This document shows, one piece after another, positions 30,416-39,308 of a stretch of 64,000 nt of DNA. The DNA lies in the NCBI RefSeq assembly GCF_016462545.1, contig NZ_JAEMTA010000002.1, positions 147,997-211,996 on the forward strand, written 5' to 3'. This DNA comes from Mycolicibacterium sp. (GTDB lineage: Bacteria > Actinomycetota > Actinomycetes > Mycobacteriales > Mycobacteriaceae). The notes beneath the pieces are model-generated. The model was not told the origin of the DNA. It searched no databases and saw only the letters and a program-made list of their open reading frames with translations. The translations under genes were made by a program, and so were the position numbers. The first letter of the stretch is position 1; every line of letters starts with the position of its first letter.

Positions 30416-31024
30416 CTACTGGACACCCATCAAAGACTTCGCATATTCGACTAACGCCTTTGCGCGAGCCTGAATGAATGCTTCGTAGTCATCGTCGAAG
30501 AGCGAGTTTGGGCATACCGCCGAGGACAGGATGCCATCAATCGCATCTGAAGGAATTTTCTTTCGATAGATGCTCGGTGCCTCACCACCGAGCATCTTGT
30601 TGTCCATTGCGGAGATGATCGCGAAATTTGCAAGTCGATTTATATCGGTCGTGGTCCTGCCAAGTGCTTTTAGGAAACTTCGAGGCATCAGGTGATGGAA
30701 TTCCTCGCGGTTATAGGCTTGGAGCACCGGTCCTAGGTCCACCGATGCTCCCGATACGAATGAGCGAGGGCCTCGGTTCGCCAACAGCATGATCAGTGTT
30801 TTGGTGTGAACAGTGCCGATCGTGAAGGCTTGATCAAAAAAGTAGTCCTGGTCGAGCGCAACTGAGAACGAATCGAGTTCTGACGCACCGTCATTTCTTA
30901 GTATGACCATCTCGTCGATGTCGCGCTTAAGGTTCCGGAGAACGGCTGCACTGAACCTACGAGAGAAGCATGATTTCCAAATCCATCTCTCGATCGTGCC
31001 GCGTTGAGCATCACTCATCTTCAC
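30416..31024 (-). CDS. C-terminal part of a frameshift-split DUF262/HNH (GmrSD-like) protein
   Basis: 202 aa from GTG 31024, overlapping the stop of the N-terminal part as GTGA. It contains AVLRNLKRDIDEM and an HNH/DUF1524-like core: EEFHHLMPRSFLKALG followed by NRLANFAIISAMDNKMLGG. In related proteins this part is joined to the DUF262 domain. Adding one T to the 7-T run (coding strand) at 31046-31052 restores a continuous frame reading PLTVFFATPDSKGVKMSDAQ. So the gene is probably one protein broken by a 1-base deletion, or it is a sequencing slip. Expected role: DNA cleavage in phage defence. Confidence 0.7.
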   Translation of the reverse strand: MKMSDAQRGTIERWIWKSCFSRRFSAAVLRNLKRDIDEMVILRNDGASELDSFSVALDQDYFFDQAFTIGTVHTKTLIMLLANRGPRSFVSGASVDLGPVLQAYNREEFHHLMPRSFLKALGRTTTDINRLANFAIISAMDNKMLGGEAPSIYRKKIPSDAIDGILSSAVCPNSLFDDDYEAFIQARAKALVEYAKSLMGVQ

Positions 31025-32001
31025 CCCTTTGCTGTCAGGGGTGGCAAAAAAACGGTAAGTGGGACAATCAGCGACGGATAGGGCAAGTTGGCGAGTGTCT
31101 TAATGTGCAGGTTTCCTCGCAGGAAGTCTATCGCCCCTTTCAGGCCATTTTCGATTTCGTCGAATCGCGCCCGAACATCAGCACCTTTGAGTCCCATCAG
31201 TGTGGCCGGTGACGCGTCATCGGCCACGACCGCCGCGCAGCAGCGCAGAATTAAGTTCGTATCTTCGGAAATGTCGCCGAAGCCGTGCGGAGCCACTTCG
31301 TCGGCGAGGGTGCGAATCCGTTCTTGAAGATCGAAATCATCACTCCAGGTCCATGCTGACAACAGTTGGAATGTGTCTAATTCCACGCCCAAGCGGTTGA
31401 CTCGCTCGAAGACTATCGCGACCCTTGCCCGGTCCTCAGTAGCAACTTCCTGCGTCGGTATAGTGGCCTCTTTGAAAACTGATTGAACCTTATCAATTAG
31501 CTCTGCCACGGCCGGAAGTAGATGTTCGGTCGCCTTGCGGTAGGCAGTTACATCGAATAACGTCCCGACCGGGAAGTGTCGCTCGATATCTATCTCGTCG
31601 GGTCGGAGGCATACGAACTGACTATCTTGAAGATCTGATTCCGCGGACATGTCGAAGAAAATCTCCGTCCATGAGGCGTCTTCTTTAGGTAATAGTTCGG
31701 TCTGAAAGACACCGAATATAGACGTGAGACGCTGTTGCCCGTCCAGCACATAGTCGATTGGGTACTCGGGTTCGACATCCGGTAACTCGAATGGTCCGAG
31801 TTGTCTTTCGTGACTCAATTTCTCTTTAGTTCTCCACAGGATCAGCGAACCAAATGGATATCCTTTATAGATTGAGTCCATTAAGTAGGCTACGCGTTCC
31901 GCATCCCACACAAATCCGCGCTGAAACGCTGGTACTCGGAGCGTTCCGTTTTGGACTTGTTCGAGGATCTTTCGGATTGTGAGCGGCACCGCAACCCCCA
32001 T
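31021..32001 (-). CDS. N-terminal part of a frameshift-split DUF262 (GmrSD-like) protein
   Basis: 326 aa from ATG 32001. DUF262 (ParB-like nuclease fold) features: TLRVPAFQRGFVWDAERV near residue 20, YKGYPFGSLILWR, and the hallmark DYVLDGQQRLTSIFG near residue 85. Family members join DUF262 to an HNH domain and act as NTP-dependent nucleases against modified phage DNA (GmrSD type IV systems). Here the frame ends at LPPLTAKG just after a 7-base homopolymer, and the rest continues in the next frame. The gene is AT-richer than its neighbours and lies between two IS-end-like repeats, so it was probably acquired horizontally. Confidence 0.75.
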   Translation of the reverse strand: MGVAVPLTIRKILEQVQNGTLRVPAFQRGFVWDAERVAYLMDSIYKGYPFGSLILWRTKEKLSHERQLGPFELPDVEPEYPIDYVLDGQQRLTSIFGVFQTELLPKEDASWTEIFFDMSAESDLQDSQFVCLRPDEIDIERHFPVGTLFDVTAYRKATEHLLPAVAELIDKVQSVFKEATIPTQEVATEDRARVAIVFERVNRLGVELDTFQLLSAWTWSDDFDLQERIRTLADEVAPHGFGDISEDTNLILRCCAAVVADDASPATLMGLKGADVRARFDEIENGLKGAIDFLRGNLHIKTLANLPYPSLIVPLTVFLPPLTAKG

Positions 32002-32136
32002 AGCTATAACAGTTCAGTCGTGCTTGCGGCACCATACCCATGTGGTTCGCTGCCTAAGTGTTCTAGGTCCGGCGTGTCGTACCACCGAGCGCGAGCAACA
32101 GCCTCGCGCGAACTTAGTCAACGTCCTAGGATGCTA

Positions 32137-32153
32137 GTCAAGCATTCCTTGAC
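32137..32153. promoter_or_regulatory. Perfect inverted repeat upstream of the phosphotransferase gene
   Basis: GTCAAG-CATTC-CTTGAC, 6-base arms with a 5-base spacer, 62 bases before the start at 32216. It could be an operator or simply chance; no regulator is assigned. Confidence 0.25.
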
Positions 32154-32215
32154 GTCGTCCCAGATGAAAATCGGTTGTCCTCGCTGGTCGTGCCTGCGAG
32201 GCTTGCCTGGTGGAC

Positions 32216-33112
32216 ATGCACGCTGACCAGTTGGTGGTCTCACCATCGACTGTGCGTGCGTTGATTGACGAGCAATTCCCTCAGTGGCGCGATCTCCCGT
32301 TGCGGAGAGTGTCCGCCAGCGGCACGGTGCACGAGATTTTTCGGCTCGGCGATGGGTTGGCGGCTCGTTTTCGCCTCCAACCCGACGATGCCAAATTGGT
32401 GTGGTCAGAAGTGCGCGCTGAGGCCGCCGCCGCCCGCGAACTGGCCGACCGAACCCGGTTCGCTACCCCTGAGCCGGTGGCGATCGGCGCGCCCGGTCGG
32501 GACTACCCGATGCCGTGGCTGGTTCAGACATGGCTTGAGGGCACGGTAGCGATCGACGATGATCCCAGTGAATCAGATGGTCTTGCAACCGATCTGGCCG
32601 AGTTCATCACCGGTGTACGTCGTATCGATACTCGCGGACGACGTTTTAGCGGTTTCGGCCGCGGCGGCGCTCTGGCCAACCATGATGAGTGGATTCAGGA
32701 ATGTCTGACCCGAAGCGAAGAACTGTTGGATGTCGACGCTCTTGCCCGCATTTGGCAAGCCTTGCGAGAGCTGCCCCGTGGAGACAGTCCAGATGTGATG
32801 AATCATGGCGATCTACTGCCTGGGAACCTCCTCGTCCACCAGGGTCGCCTCACCGGTGTGCTCGATGTGGGCGGACTCAGCCCCGCAGATCCTGCCCTGG
32901 ATCTGGTCAGCGCTTGGCATCTTCTCGAAGCGCAACCGCGGCAGGTCATGCGGGCATGTCTCGGCGCCGACGATCAGGAATGGGAGCGCGGAAAGGCGTG
33001 GGCATTTCAACAGGCAATGGGTGCCGTTTGGTACTACGTCGACACCAATCCGGCGTTCAGCGAAGTAGGCCGGCGAACCCTGTCACGCATCATCGCCGAT
33101 TCAGCCCGATAG
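32216..33112 (+). CDS. Aminoglycoside phosphotransferase (APH) family protein
   Basis: 298 aa from ATG 32216 (MHADQLVVSPSTVRALIDEQ); GTG 32210 is a near alternative. Full kinase-like motifs are present: the catalytic loop MNHGDLLPGNLLV with His, Asp and Asn, then GVLDVGGLSPADPALDL with the metal-binding Asp. Members phosphorylate antibiotics, sugars or other small molecules; the true substrate is not evident. It shares the island bounded by the 102-bp repeats with the DUF262 gene but is transcribed divergently from it. Confidence 0.85.
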   Translation: MHADQLVVSPSTVRALIDEQFPQWRDLPLRRVSASGTVHEIFRLGDGLAARFRLQPDDAKLVWSEVRAEAAAARELADRTRFATPEPVAIGAPGRDYPMPWLVQTWLEGTVAIDDDPSESDGLATDLAEFITGVRRIDTRGRRFSGFGRGGALANHDEWIQECLTRSEELLDVDALARIWQALRELPRGDSPDVMNHGDLLPGNLLVHQGRLTGVLDVGGLSPADPALDLVSAWHLLEAQPRQVMRACLGADDQEWERGKAWAFQQAMGAVWYYVDTNPAFSEVGRRTLSRIIADSAR

Positions 33113-33471
33113 CGGGATAACTCTTGAACGCGCGGCGGGCTCCACCGCCGGCCGACCCACACCGTGCCGCCGTCTGCATGCGGTGCTGAGCGAGCAGGAT
33201 TCGGTCCTCGTGGACTAGCAGGCCCGGGCAGACCGACGGAACGGCAGTCCTGACATCGTCGACCCTAACCGAGCTTCGATGGCGCAGAACGCCCCAGCCC
33301 AGTTTCTCAAGCCAAAGAACCTGCGACCAAACGAGCATGATCGAGCACGGTGACAGTATCGTGCCGCCGCGACCGCACGTACGTCACAAGACGCATTGGG
33401 GTGGGCGGGGGAGTGGGGTGCTCGCGTTTGACGTGATGCTCGATCCGTCCCTCGAAAGGGGTGGTGAGGAA
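33113..33471. other. Noncoding stretch before repeat copy B
   Basis: About 360 bases without a supportable gene. A GTGGGCGGGGGAGTGGGGTG G-rich run lies near 33400. No terminator with a T-run was seen after the phosphotransferase. Confidence 0.45.
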
Positions 33472-33573
33472 ATGACACGCGATTGAGAAAAAGATCGATG
33501 ACATCGGAATGAGAAAGTGCAAGTTCGTACTGTTCAGACTATGACCAAGTGTCACGAAAAACGAGAACCTACA
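33472..33573 (+). repeat. 102-bp direct repeat, copy B (possible insertion-sequence end)
   Basis: Same length and orientation as 29961-30062, strongest identity in the first 32 and last 27 positions. The copy ends at CGAGAACCTACA, inside the first codons of the WYL regulator frame. It encodes VSRKTRTY in a different frame, comparable to MSRESRPY in copy A. Confidence 0.6.
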
Positions 33574-34524
33574 ACGACGAGTCGTGTGCTGCAACTGCTC
33601 GGCCTCCTGCAGTCCCGCCGGGTGTGGGGCGGTGACGAGTTGGCCGAGCGGCTGGGCGTGACGGGGCGCAGCGTGCGTCGCGATGTCGAGCGCCTGCGCG
33701 ACCTCGGCTATCCGGTACACGCCAGCAAGGGCCACGGCGGCGGCTACCAACTGGGGGCGGGCGCGGCGCTGCCCCCGCTGTTGCTCGACCCCGAGGAGGC
33801 GGTCGCGATGGCCGTGTGTCTGCGGGTGGCGGCAGGCGGCAGTGTGGCGGGCGTCGGCGAATCCGCGCTGCGGGCACTGACGAAACTCGACCAGGTGATG
33901 CCGGCGCGGTTGCGCTCACAGGTCGCCGCAATCCACGACGCGACCATCACGCTGACGTCCGGTCAGGCCGAGGACGTTGTCGAGCCCGACGTGCTGATGA
34001 CCCTGGCGCGCGCCACCCGCGACCGCGAACACGTGGCCGTCGCCTACGTCGACCGCAGCGGCAACGCCACCGAACGACGGCTGGAGCCGTACCAATTGGT
34101 GACCACCGGCAGGCGCTGGTACCTGCTGTGCTTCGACCGCGACCGCGACGATTGGCGCAGCCTGCGCCTGGACCGGATGGCCGACGTCACGGCGCGGGGC
34201 ACGACGTTCATGCCGCGGGAAGCGCCCGACGCGGCCAGCTACGTCCGGCGCGCGATCACCGCCTCGCCCTACCGCTACGTCGCACGGGTCCGGTACCAGG
34301 CCTCCAAGGACGCCGTCGCCCAGTCCTTTTCGAATGCGTCCGCCGAGATCCACGAGGACGGACCCGATGCATGCATCGTCATCGCGGGTGGCGATGACCC
34401 GGTCGCCATGGTCCCGTGGCTGGCGCTGCCCGGGGTGGACTTCGAGGTGCTCGAACCGCCCGAGGTGATCGCTGCGGCACGCGTCGTCGCCGAACGCCTC
34501 CTGCGTGCCAGCGCCCGCACGTAG
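33541..34524 (+). CDS. WYL-domain transcriptional regulator (DeoR-type HTH)
   Basis: 327 aa from ATG 33541; 33517 is an in-frame alternative. HTH: TSRVLQLLGLLQSRRVWGGD then ELAERLGVTGRSVRRDVERL. WYL domain around residues 140-320 with YVDRSGNATERRLEPYQL and RWYLLCFDRDRDDWRSLRLD. The family proteins usually begin at or near TTSRVLQLL; the 11 extra residues before it are encoded by the end of repeat copy B, so the original start and promoter may have been replaced. Adjacent to the alpha-mannosidase gene by 9 bases, possibly regulating the sugar locus. Confidence 0.85.
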   Translation: MTKCHEKREPTTTSRVLQLLGLLQSRRVWGGDELAERLGVTGRSVRRDVERLRDLGYPVHASKGHGGGYQLGAGAALPPLLLDPEEAVAMAVCLRVAAGGSVAGVGESALRALTKLDQVMPARLRSQVAAIHDATITLTSGQAEDVVEPDVLMTLARATRDREHVAVAYVDRSGNATERRLEPYQLVTTGRRWYLLCFDRDRDDWRSLRLDRMADVTARGTTFMPREAPDAASYVRRAITASPYRYVARVRYQASKDAVAQSFSNASAEIHEDGPDACIVIAGGDDPVAMVPWLALPGVDFEVLEPPEVIAAARVVAERLLRASART

Positions 34525-34533
34525 GGTGACCAG

Positions 34534-37500
34534 ATGCACGTCACCTCGGCGGAGTCGACGGAGCTGTTCACCGGCCCCGCCGATCAGCCACTTCAAGTCG
34601 TGCGGGTGTCCTACCGATTCTGTTCGCACCCCACTGCCGTGCACGTCGAGGGGCCGGGGCTGCAGACGGTGGGCCACGTCAGCGCGACGCCCCGCGGCCG
34701 CAGCGTCGAGGTTCCCGTGCGGGTGGCCAACCCCGTGGTCGGCGAGCGACGTCGTGCCGAGCTGGTCGTCGGTCGCAGCGTCACCGAGTTCGACTTCACG
34801 GTGGCCGAACCCGGCTGGACCATGCACATGGTCAGCCACTTCCACTACGACCCCGTGTGGTGGAACACTCAGGCCGCCTACACCAGCGTCTGGACCGAGG
34901 ACCCGCCTGGCCGATGCCGGCAGACCAATGGCTTCGAACTGGTCAACGCCCACCTCGAAATGGCAAGGCGGGAGCCCGAATACAAGTTCGTCCTCGCCGA
35001 GGTCGACTACCTGAAGCCGTACTGGGACACCAACCCCGAGGATCGCGACGACCTACGTCGACTGATCGCCGCCGGGCGCGTCGAGGTGATGGGCGGCACC
35101 TACAACGAGCCCAACACCAACCTCACCAGTCCCGAGACGGCGATTCGTAACTTCGTACACGGCATCGGCTTTCAGCGCGACGTGATGGGCGCGAATCCGG
35201 CGACCGCGTGGCAGCTCGACGTCTTCGGCCACGACCCGCAGTTCCCCGGCATGGCCGCCGACGCGGGGCTCACCTCGAGTTCGTGGGCCCGCGGCCCGTT
35301 CCACCAGTGGGGCCCGATGGCGGGGGACGGCGACCCCGAGCGCATGCAATTCGCCAGCGAGTTCGAGTGGATGGCGCCGTCGGGCCGGGGACTGTTGACG
35401 CACTACATGCCCGCCCACTACGCCGCAGGCTGGTGGATGGACTCCTCGGCGTCGCTCGAGGACGCCGAACATGCCACCTACGAGCTGTTCTCGAAGATGA
35501 AGACGGTCGCGCTGACCCGCAACGTGCTGCTGCCAGTCGGCACCGACTACACGCCGCCGAACAAGTGGGTCACCGAGATTCACCGCGACTGGAATGCGCG
35601 CTACACCTGGCCCCGCTTCGTCTGCGCGCTGCCCAGTGAGTTCTTCGCCGCGGTCCGCACCGAACTCGACGAGCGCGGTGCGGCGCCGTCACCCCAGACC
35701 CGTGACATGAACCCGATCTACACGGGCAAGGACGTGTCCTACATCGACACCAAACAGGCCAACCGCGCGGCCGAGAACGCCGTGCTCGAGGCCGAGCGCT
35801 TCGCCGTGTTCGCCGGGTTGCTCACCGGCGCGACGTACCCGGAAGCCGCGCTCGCCAAGGCGTGGGTGCAGCTGGCCTACGGCGCGCACCACGACGCCAT
35901 CACCGGCTCGGAGTCCGACCAGGTGTACCTCGACCTGCTGACCGGCTGGCGCGACGCGTGGCAGCTCGGGACCGAAGCGCGCGACACCGCGCTGGGTCTT
36001 CTGTCGACCGCGGTCGACGCCTCCGTGGTGGTCTGGAACCCCCTGGCGCACAATCGAACAGACGTCGTCACCATGCACTTCGACGCGCCGTTCGACGGCG
36101 CACTCCTCGATCCCGACGGCAACGCCGTCCCCGTGCTCAGTGACGACGACGGACACTCGATCAGCTGGCTCGCCCGCGACGTGCCGTCGCTGGGCTGGCG
36201 GTCCTACTGCGTCGTGCCGGGCGACGCGGCATCGCGGTGGGAGCCACTACCCGGCGACGGGATCGCCAACGAGCACTACGCGCTCCGCGTCGACAGAGCC
36301 CGCGGCGGAGGGGTGTCGTCGTTGATCGTCGACGGTCGTGAACTGATCGCGGACGGCCGCGTCGGCAACGAGCTCGCCGTCTACGACGAGTACTCGGCGC
36401 ACCCGAAGGCAGGGGAGGGCCCGTGGCACCTGCTGCCGAAGGGTCCGGTGACGACGTCGGCAGGTGCGCGGGCCACCTCGATGCAGCGCTACCGCAGCGC
36501 ACTGGGGGAGCGCGTCGTCGTCACCGGCCGCATCCGAAACCTGCTGACCTACCGGCAGACTGTGACGCTGTGGCACGGTGTCGACCGGGTCGACTGCCGC
36601 ACCACCGTCGACGACTTCACCGGCGCGGACCGGATGCTGCGGCTGCGCTGGCCGTGCCCCGTGCCGGGCGCCATGCCCGTCAGCGAGGTGGGCGATGCGG
36701 TGATCGGCCGCGGCTTCGGCCTGACCCACGATCGTGGCTCGACGAAAGCCGTTGACACGGAGAAGTTTCCCTCCACCCTGGACAATCCGGCATACGGGTG
36801 GTTCGGGCTGTCGTCGATGGTACGGGTGCGGTTCTTGGAATCCGGTGGGCAGGAGCGTAGCGACCCGGGTGCGGGCGCCGGTGTCCGGGCGATCTCGGTG
36901 GCCGAGGTGGTGTCACCCGGCGGCGAGGCGGAACCGTTGGTCCGTGACCTGATGGTCGCGCTCGCCCGTGCCGGCGTCACAGCCACCTGCAGCAGTGCCG
37001 CCTCAGCACGCTACGGCGACCTCAGCGTGGACTCGAACCTGCCCGACGTGCGGATCTCCCTCGGCGGACCCGACGTCAACGCCTTCACCGCGGCGGTCCT
37101 CGGTGCGGGCGCCAATCCTACTGAGCGGACGTGGATTCCGGCTCGCCTGCCGCTCAAGGACGTGTGGGCACCCGGGGCGGACCTCCGAGGAGTCCACGAC
37201 CTGCCGGTACTCGTCATCGGGGGTGTGCTGGAGGACAGCGTGGCAGCGCTGGTGACCGACCTCGCCGACGCCGAGATCGTCGTCGACCAGGAGGCTCCCG
37301 CCGATCTGGAGGACTTCGAACCACGCACCATCGCGGTGTTCAACCGCGGCGTGCCGAGTTTCGCGGTCGACGGCGACGGGACCCTGCACACGTCACTGAT
37401 GAGGTCCTGCACGGGCTGGCCGTCCGGCACCTGGATCGACCCGCCGCGACGCACGGCACCCGACGGATCGAACTTTCAACTGCAGCACTGGACGCACACC

Positions 37501-38700
37501 TTCGACTACGCCGTCGCGTGCGGCACCGGAGACTGGCGTGACTCCGACATCCCGGCCCGCAGCGCGGAGTTCAACCAGCCGCTGCTCGTGGTCGCCGCGG
37601 ACCACGACCCGGCGGCCGGTGGACTGCCGCCGTGGGGCGCACTGCTCGAGGTCGAGCCCGCTCGAGAGGTAGCACTCGGGGCGTTGAAGGTCACCGGCAA
37701 CCCGATCGCGGGCGGCAGCGGACGGCGCGTAAGTGCCTCCGACGGGGTAGCACTACGCCTCGTCGAAATACGCGGCAGAACAACCGACGTCACCATCAGC
37801 TCGGGTCTGCGTACCGTCTCGAGCCCGCAGCGACTCGACCTCCTCGAGCAACCGCTCGCCGACCAGTCCGGTGGTCTGACACTGCACGGTTACGAGATCG
37901 CCACGTTCGGCGCCCAGCTCAACCTGCCCCGCGTCCTCGAGGCCGAGGACACCACGCTCGCACCCGATGCCGAACCCGCACAACCGCTCTACGCCAGGTA
38001 CTGGCTGCACAATCGCGGGCCTGCGCCACTCGGCGGTCTGCCCGCGGTCGCGCACCTACATCCGCATCAATTGGCCGTCGACCCCGACGACGCCGTGCAA
38101 CTGCAACTGACCGCCGTCAGCGACGCCACGGACACGGCACTACACGGCAAGGTGCGACTGCTCTGCCCGCCGGGGTGGACGGTCGAGATGGACGAGTTGC
38201 CGTTCGTCCTGCCGCCCGGGGACTTCCTCGAGTCCGTCGTCGACGTGACGATGCCCCCGGGCACCGTGCCAGGCCTCTACCCGATTCGCGCCGAACTGGG
38301 CGTGACCGGCAGCGCACTGCCGGCGTCCTGGCGACAGGTCGTAGAGGACGTGTGCGTGATCTCGGTCGGCGCGACCGACGACAGGGTGCTGCGCCTGATC
38401 GGCGAACCCGAGGCGGTCGAGGTCCGGGCGGGCCGAAGCGCCACGATCGTCGTCACCGTCGGCACCGACGCCTACGCCGACCTCGCCGTCGAGGCACACC
38501 TCATCAGTCCATGGGGGACCTGGGAGTGGATGGGGCCCAACATCATCGGGGCTGATCTGCCCGCCCGCGGCACGGTCGACCTGGAGTTCGACGTCGCGCC
38601 TCCCACATGGGTGCAACCCGGCGAGTGGTGGGCGCTGATCCGGGTGGGCTGCGCCGGTGACCTGGTGTACTCGCCCGCGGTCACGGTGGTGGTCCGATGA
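34534..38700 (+). CDS. GH38 alpha-mannosidase
   Basis: 1,388 aa, probable orthologue of M. tuberculosis Rv0648 by sequence type and position. GH38 zinc and catalytic motifs: HFHYDPVWW (His102, His104-Asp106 region) and WQLDVFGHDPQFPGM with the nucleophile Asp229. A further block GAHHDAITGSESDQVYLDL carries the later metal His. Beta-rich C-terminal domains follow to the end. No signal peptide, so a cytoplasmic mannosidase acting on imported or recycled mannose-containing glycans is likely. It overlaps the next gene by ATGA. It is longer than the roughly 1,200 residues I recall for the tuberculosis protein. Confidence 0.93.
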   Translation: MHVTSAESTELFTGPADQPLQVVRVSYRFCSHPTAVHVEGPGLQTVGHVSATPRGRSVEVPVRVANPVVGERRRAELVVGRSVTEFDFTVAEPGWTMHMVSHFHYDPVWWNTQAAYTSVWTEDPPGRCRQTNGFELVNAHLEMARREPEYKFVLAEVDYLKPYWDTNPEDRDDLRRLIAAGRVEVMGGTYNEPNTNLTSPETAIRNFVHGIGFQRDVMGANPATAWQLDVFGHDPQFPGMAADAGLTSSSWARGPFHQWGPMAGDGDPERMQFASEFEWMAPSGRGLLTHYMPAHYAAGWWMDSSASLEDAEHATYELFSKMKTVALTRNVLLPVGTDYTPPNKWVTEIHRDWNARYTWPRFVCALPSEFFAAVRTELDERGAAPSPQTRDMNPIYTGKDVSYIDTKQANRAAENAVLEAERFAVFAGLLTGATYPEAALAKAWVQLAYGAHHDAITGSESDQVYLDLLTGWRDAWQLGTEARDTALGLLSTAVDASVVVWNPLAHNRTDVVTMHFDAPFDGALLDPDGNAVPVLSDDDGHSISWLARDVPSLGWRSYCVVPGDAASRWEPLPGDGIANEHYALRVDRARGGGVSSLIVDGRELIADGRVGNELAVYDEYSAHPKAGEGPWHLLPKGPVTTSAGARATSMQRYRSALGERVVVTGRIRNLLTYRQTVTLWHGVDRVDCRTTVDDFTGADRMLRLRWPCPVPGAMPVSEVGDAVIGRGFGLTHDRGSTKAVDTEKFPSTLDNPAYGWFGLSSMVRVRFLESGGQERSDPGAGAGVRAISVAEVVSPGGEAEPLVRDLMVALARAGVTATCSSAASARYGDLSVDSNLPDVRISLGGPDVNAFTAAVLGAGANPTERTWIPARLPLKDVWAPGADLRGVHDLPVLVIGGVLEDSVAALVTDLADAEIVVDQEAPADLEDFEPRTIAVFNRGVPSFAVDGDGTLHTSLMRSCTGWPSGTWIDPPRRTAPDGSNFQLQHWTHTFDYAVACGTGDWRDSDIPARSAEFNQPLLVVAADHDPAAGGLPPWGALLEVEPAREVALGALKVTGNPIAGGSGRRVSASDGVALRLVEIRGRTTDVTISSGLRTVSSPQRLDLLEQPLADQSGGLTLHGYEIATFGAQLNLPRVLEAEDTTLAPDAEPAQPLYARYWLHNRGPAPLGGLPAVAHLHPHQLAVDPDDAVQLQLTAVSDATDTALHGKVRLLCPPGWTVEMDELPFVLPPGDFLESVVDVTMPPGTVPGLYPIRAELGVTGSALPASWRQVVEDVCVISVGATDDRVLRLIGEPEAVEVRAGRSATIVVTVGTDAYADLAVEAHLISPWGTWEWMGPNIIGADLPARGTVDLEFDVAPPTWVQPGEWWALIRVGCAGDLVYSPAVTVVVR

Positions 38701-39308
38701 CGTCGGTGGTGGCGACGGTCGGCGAGGCGGTGGTGCTCGTCAGCGAGGTCGACGCCCGTGAGGACCGACTTCGCGCGACGCGACTGGCGAACGCCCTCCC
38801 CCAACCGGGGACCAGCGAGGGCCGTCAGCTGCGGCGGTGGCTCACCCAGGTCCTCGTCACGTCGCGGGTCGTAGCCGCCGAGGCCGAGAGAATGGGCCTC
38901 GACGCCGACGGTGCGCCCACCGAAGCCGATCTCCTTCCGGACGTGGCCGCCCGGCTCGAGATCGGCAGCGTGGCGGCCTCAGCCCTCGAGGACGCGCTGG
39001 CGCGGGCGCTGTTCGTGCACGTCACCTCGGCCGTCGAGATCAGTGCCGACGAGATCAGGGACTACCACTGCCGCAACCCCTTTCGCTTCGGCGGTCGCAC
39101 GCCCGGAAGCGGTGGCTGGCGCGGTCGCCCGGTCGAAGCCGTGCTCGACGACGTGCGGTCCGACATCGAGGGCCACCTGCTGGCGGCCGCCCGGCGTCGC
39201 GAGTTCCGACGCTGGCTCGACGCCCGGCGCGCTGAGCTCGTCCACCTGGCGTCAGGGTACGAGCACCCCGGTGACCCCCGCCAGCCCGACAACACCCACC
39301 AGCACTGA
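38697..39308 (+). CDS. Conserved small protein, SurA/PpiC N-domain-like (Rv0649-position gene)
   Basis: 203 aa; ATG overlaps the mannosidase stop (ATGA) and the stop overlaps the ROK kinase ATG. Mostly helical, with VATVGEAVVLVSEVDAREDR at the N-terminus and VEISADEIRDYHCRNPFRF, RRREFRRWLDARRAELV later. This order (an ITVNGE-like start and long helices) resembles SurA/PpiC chaperone N-domains without the isomerase core. M. tuberculosis Rv0649 occupies the same place and has been annotated as a FabD-like transacylase, for which I see no motif. Function unknown. Confidence 0.7.
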   Translation: MTSVVATVGEAVVLVSEVDAREDRLRATRLANALPQPGTSEGRQLRRWLTQVLVTSRVVAAEAERMGLDADGAPTEADLLPDVAARLEIGSVAASALEDALARALFVHVTSAVEISADEIRDYHCRNPFRFGGRTPGSGGWRGRPVEAVLDDVRSDIEGHLLAAARRREFRRWLDARRAELVHLASGYEHPGDPRQPDNTHQH

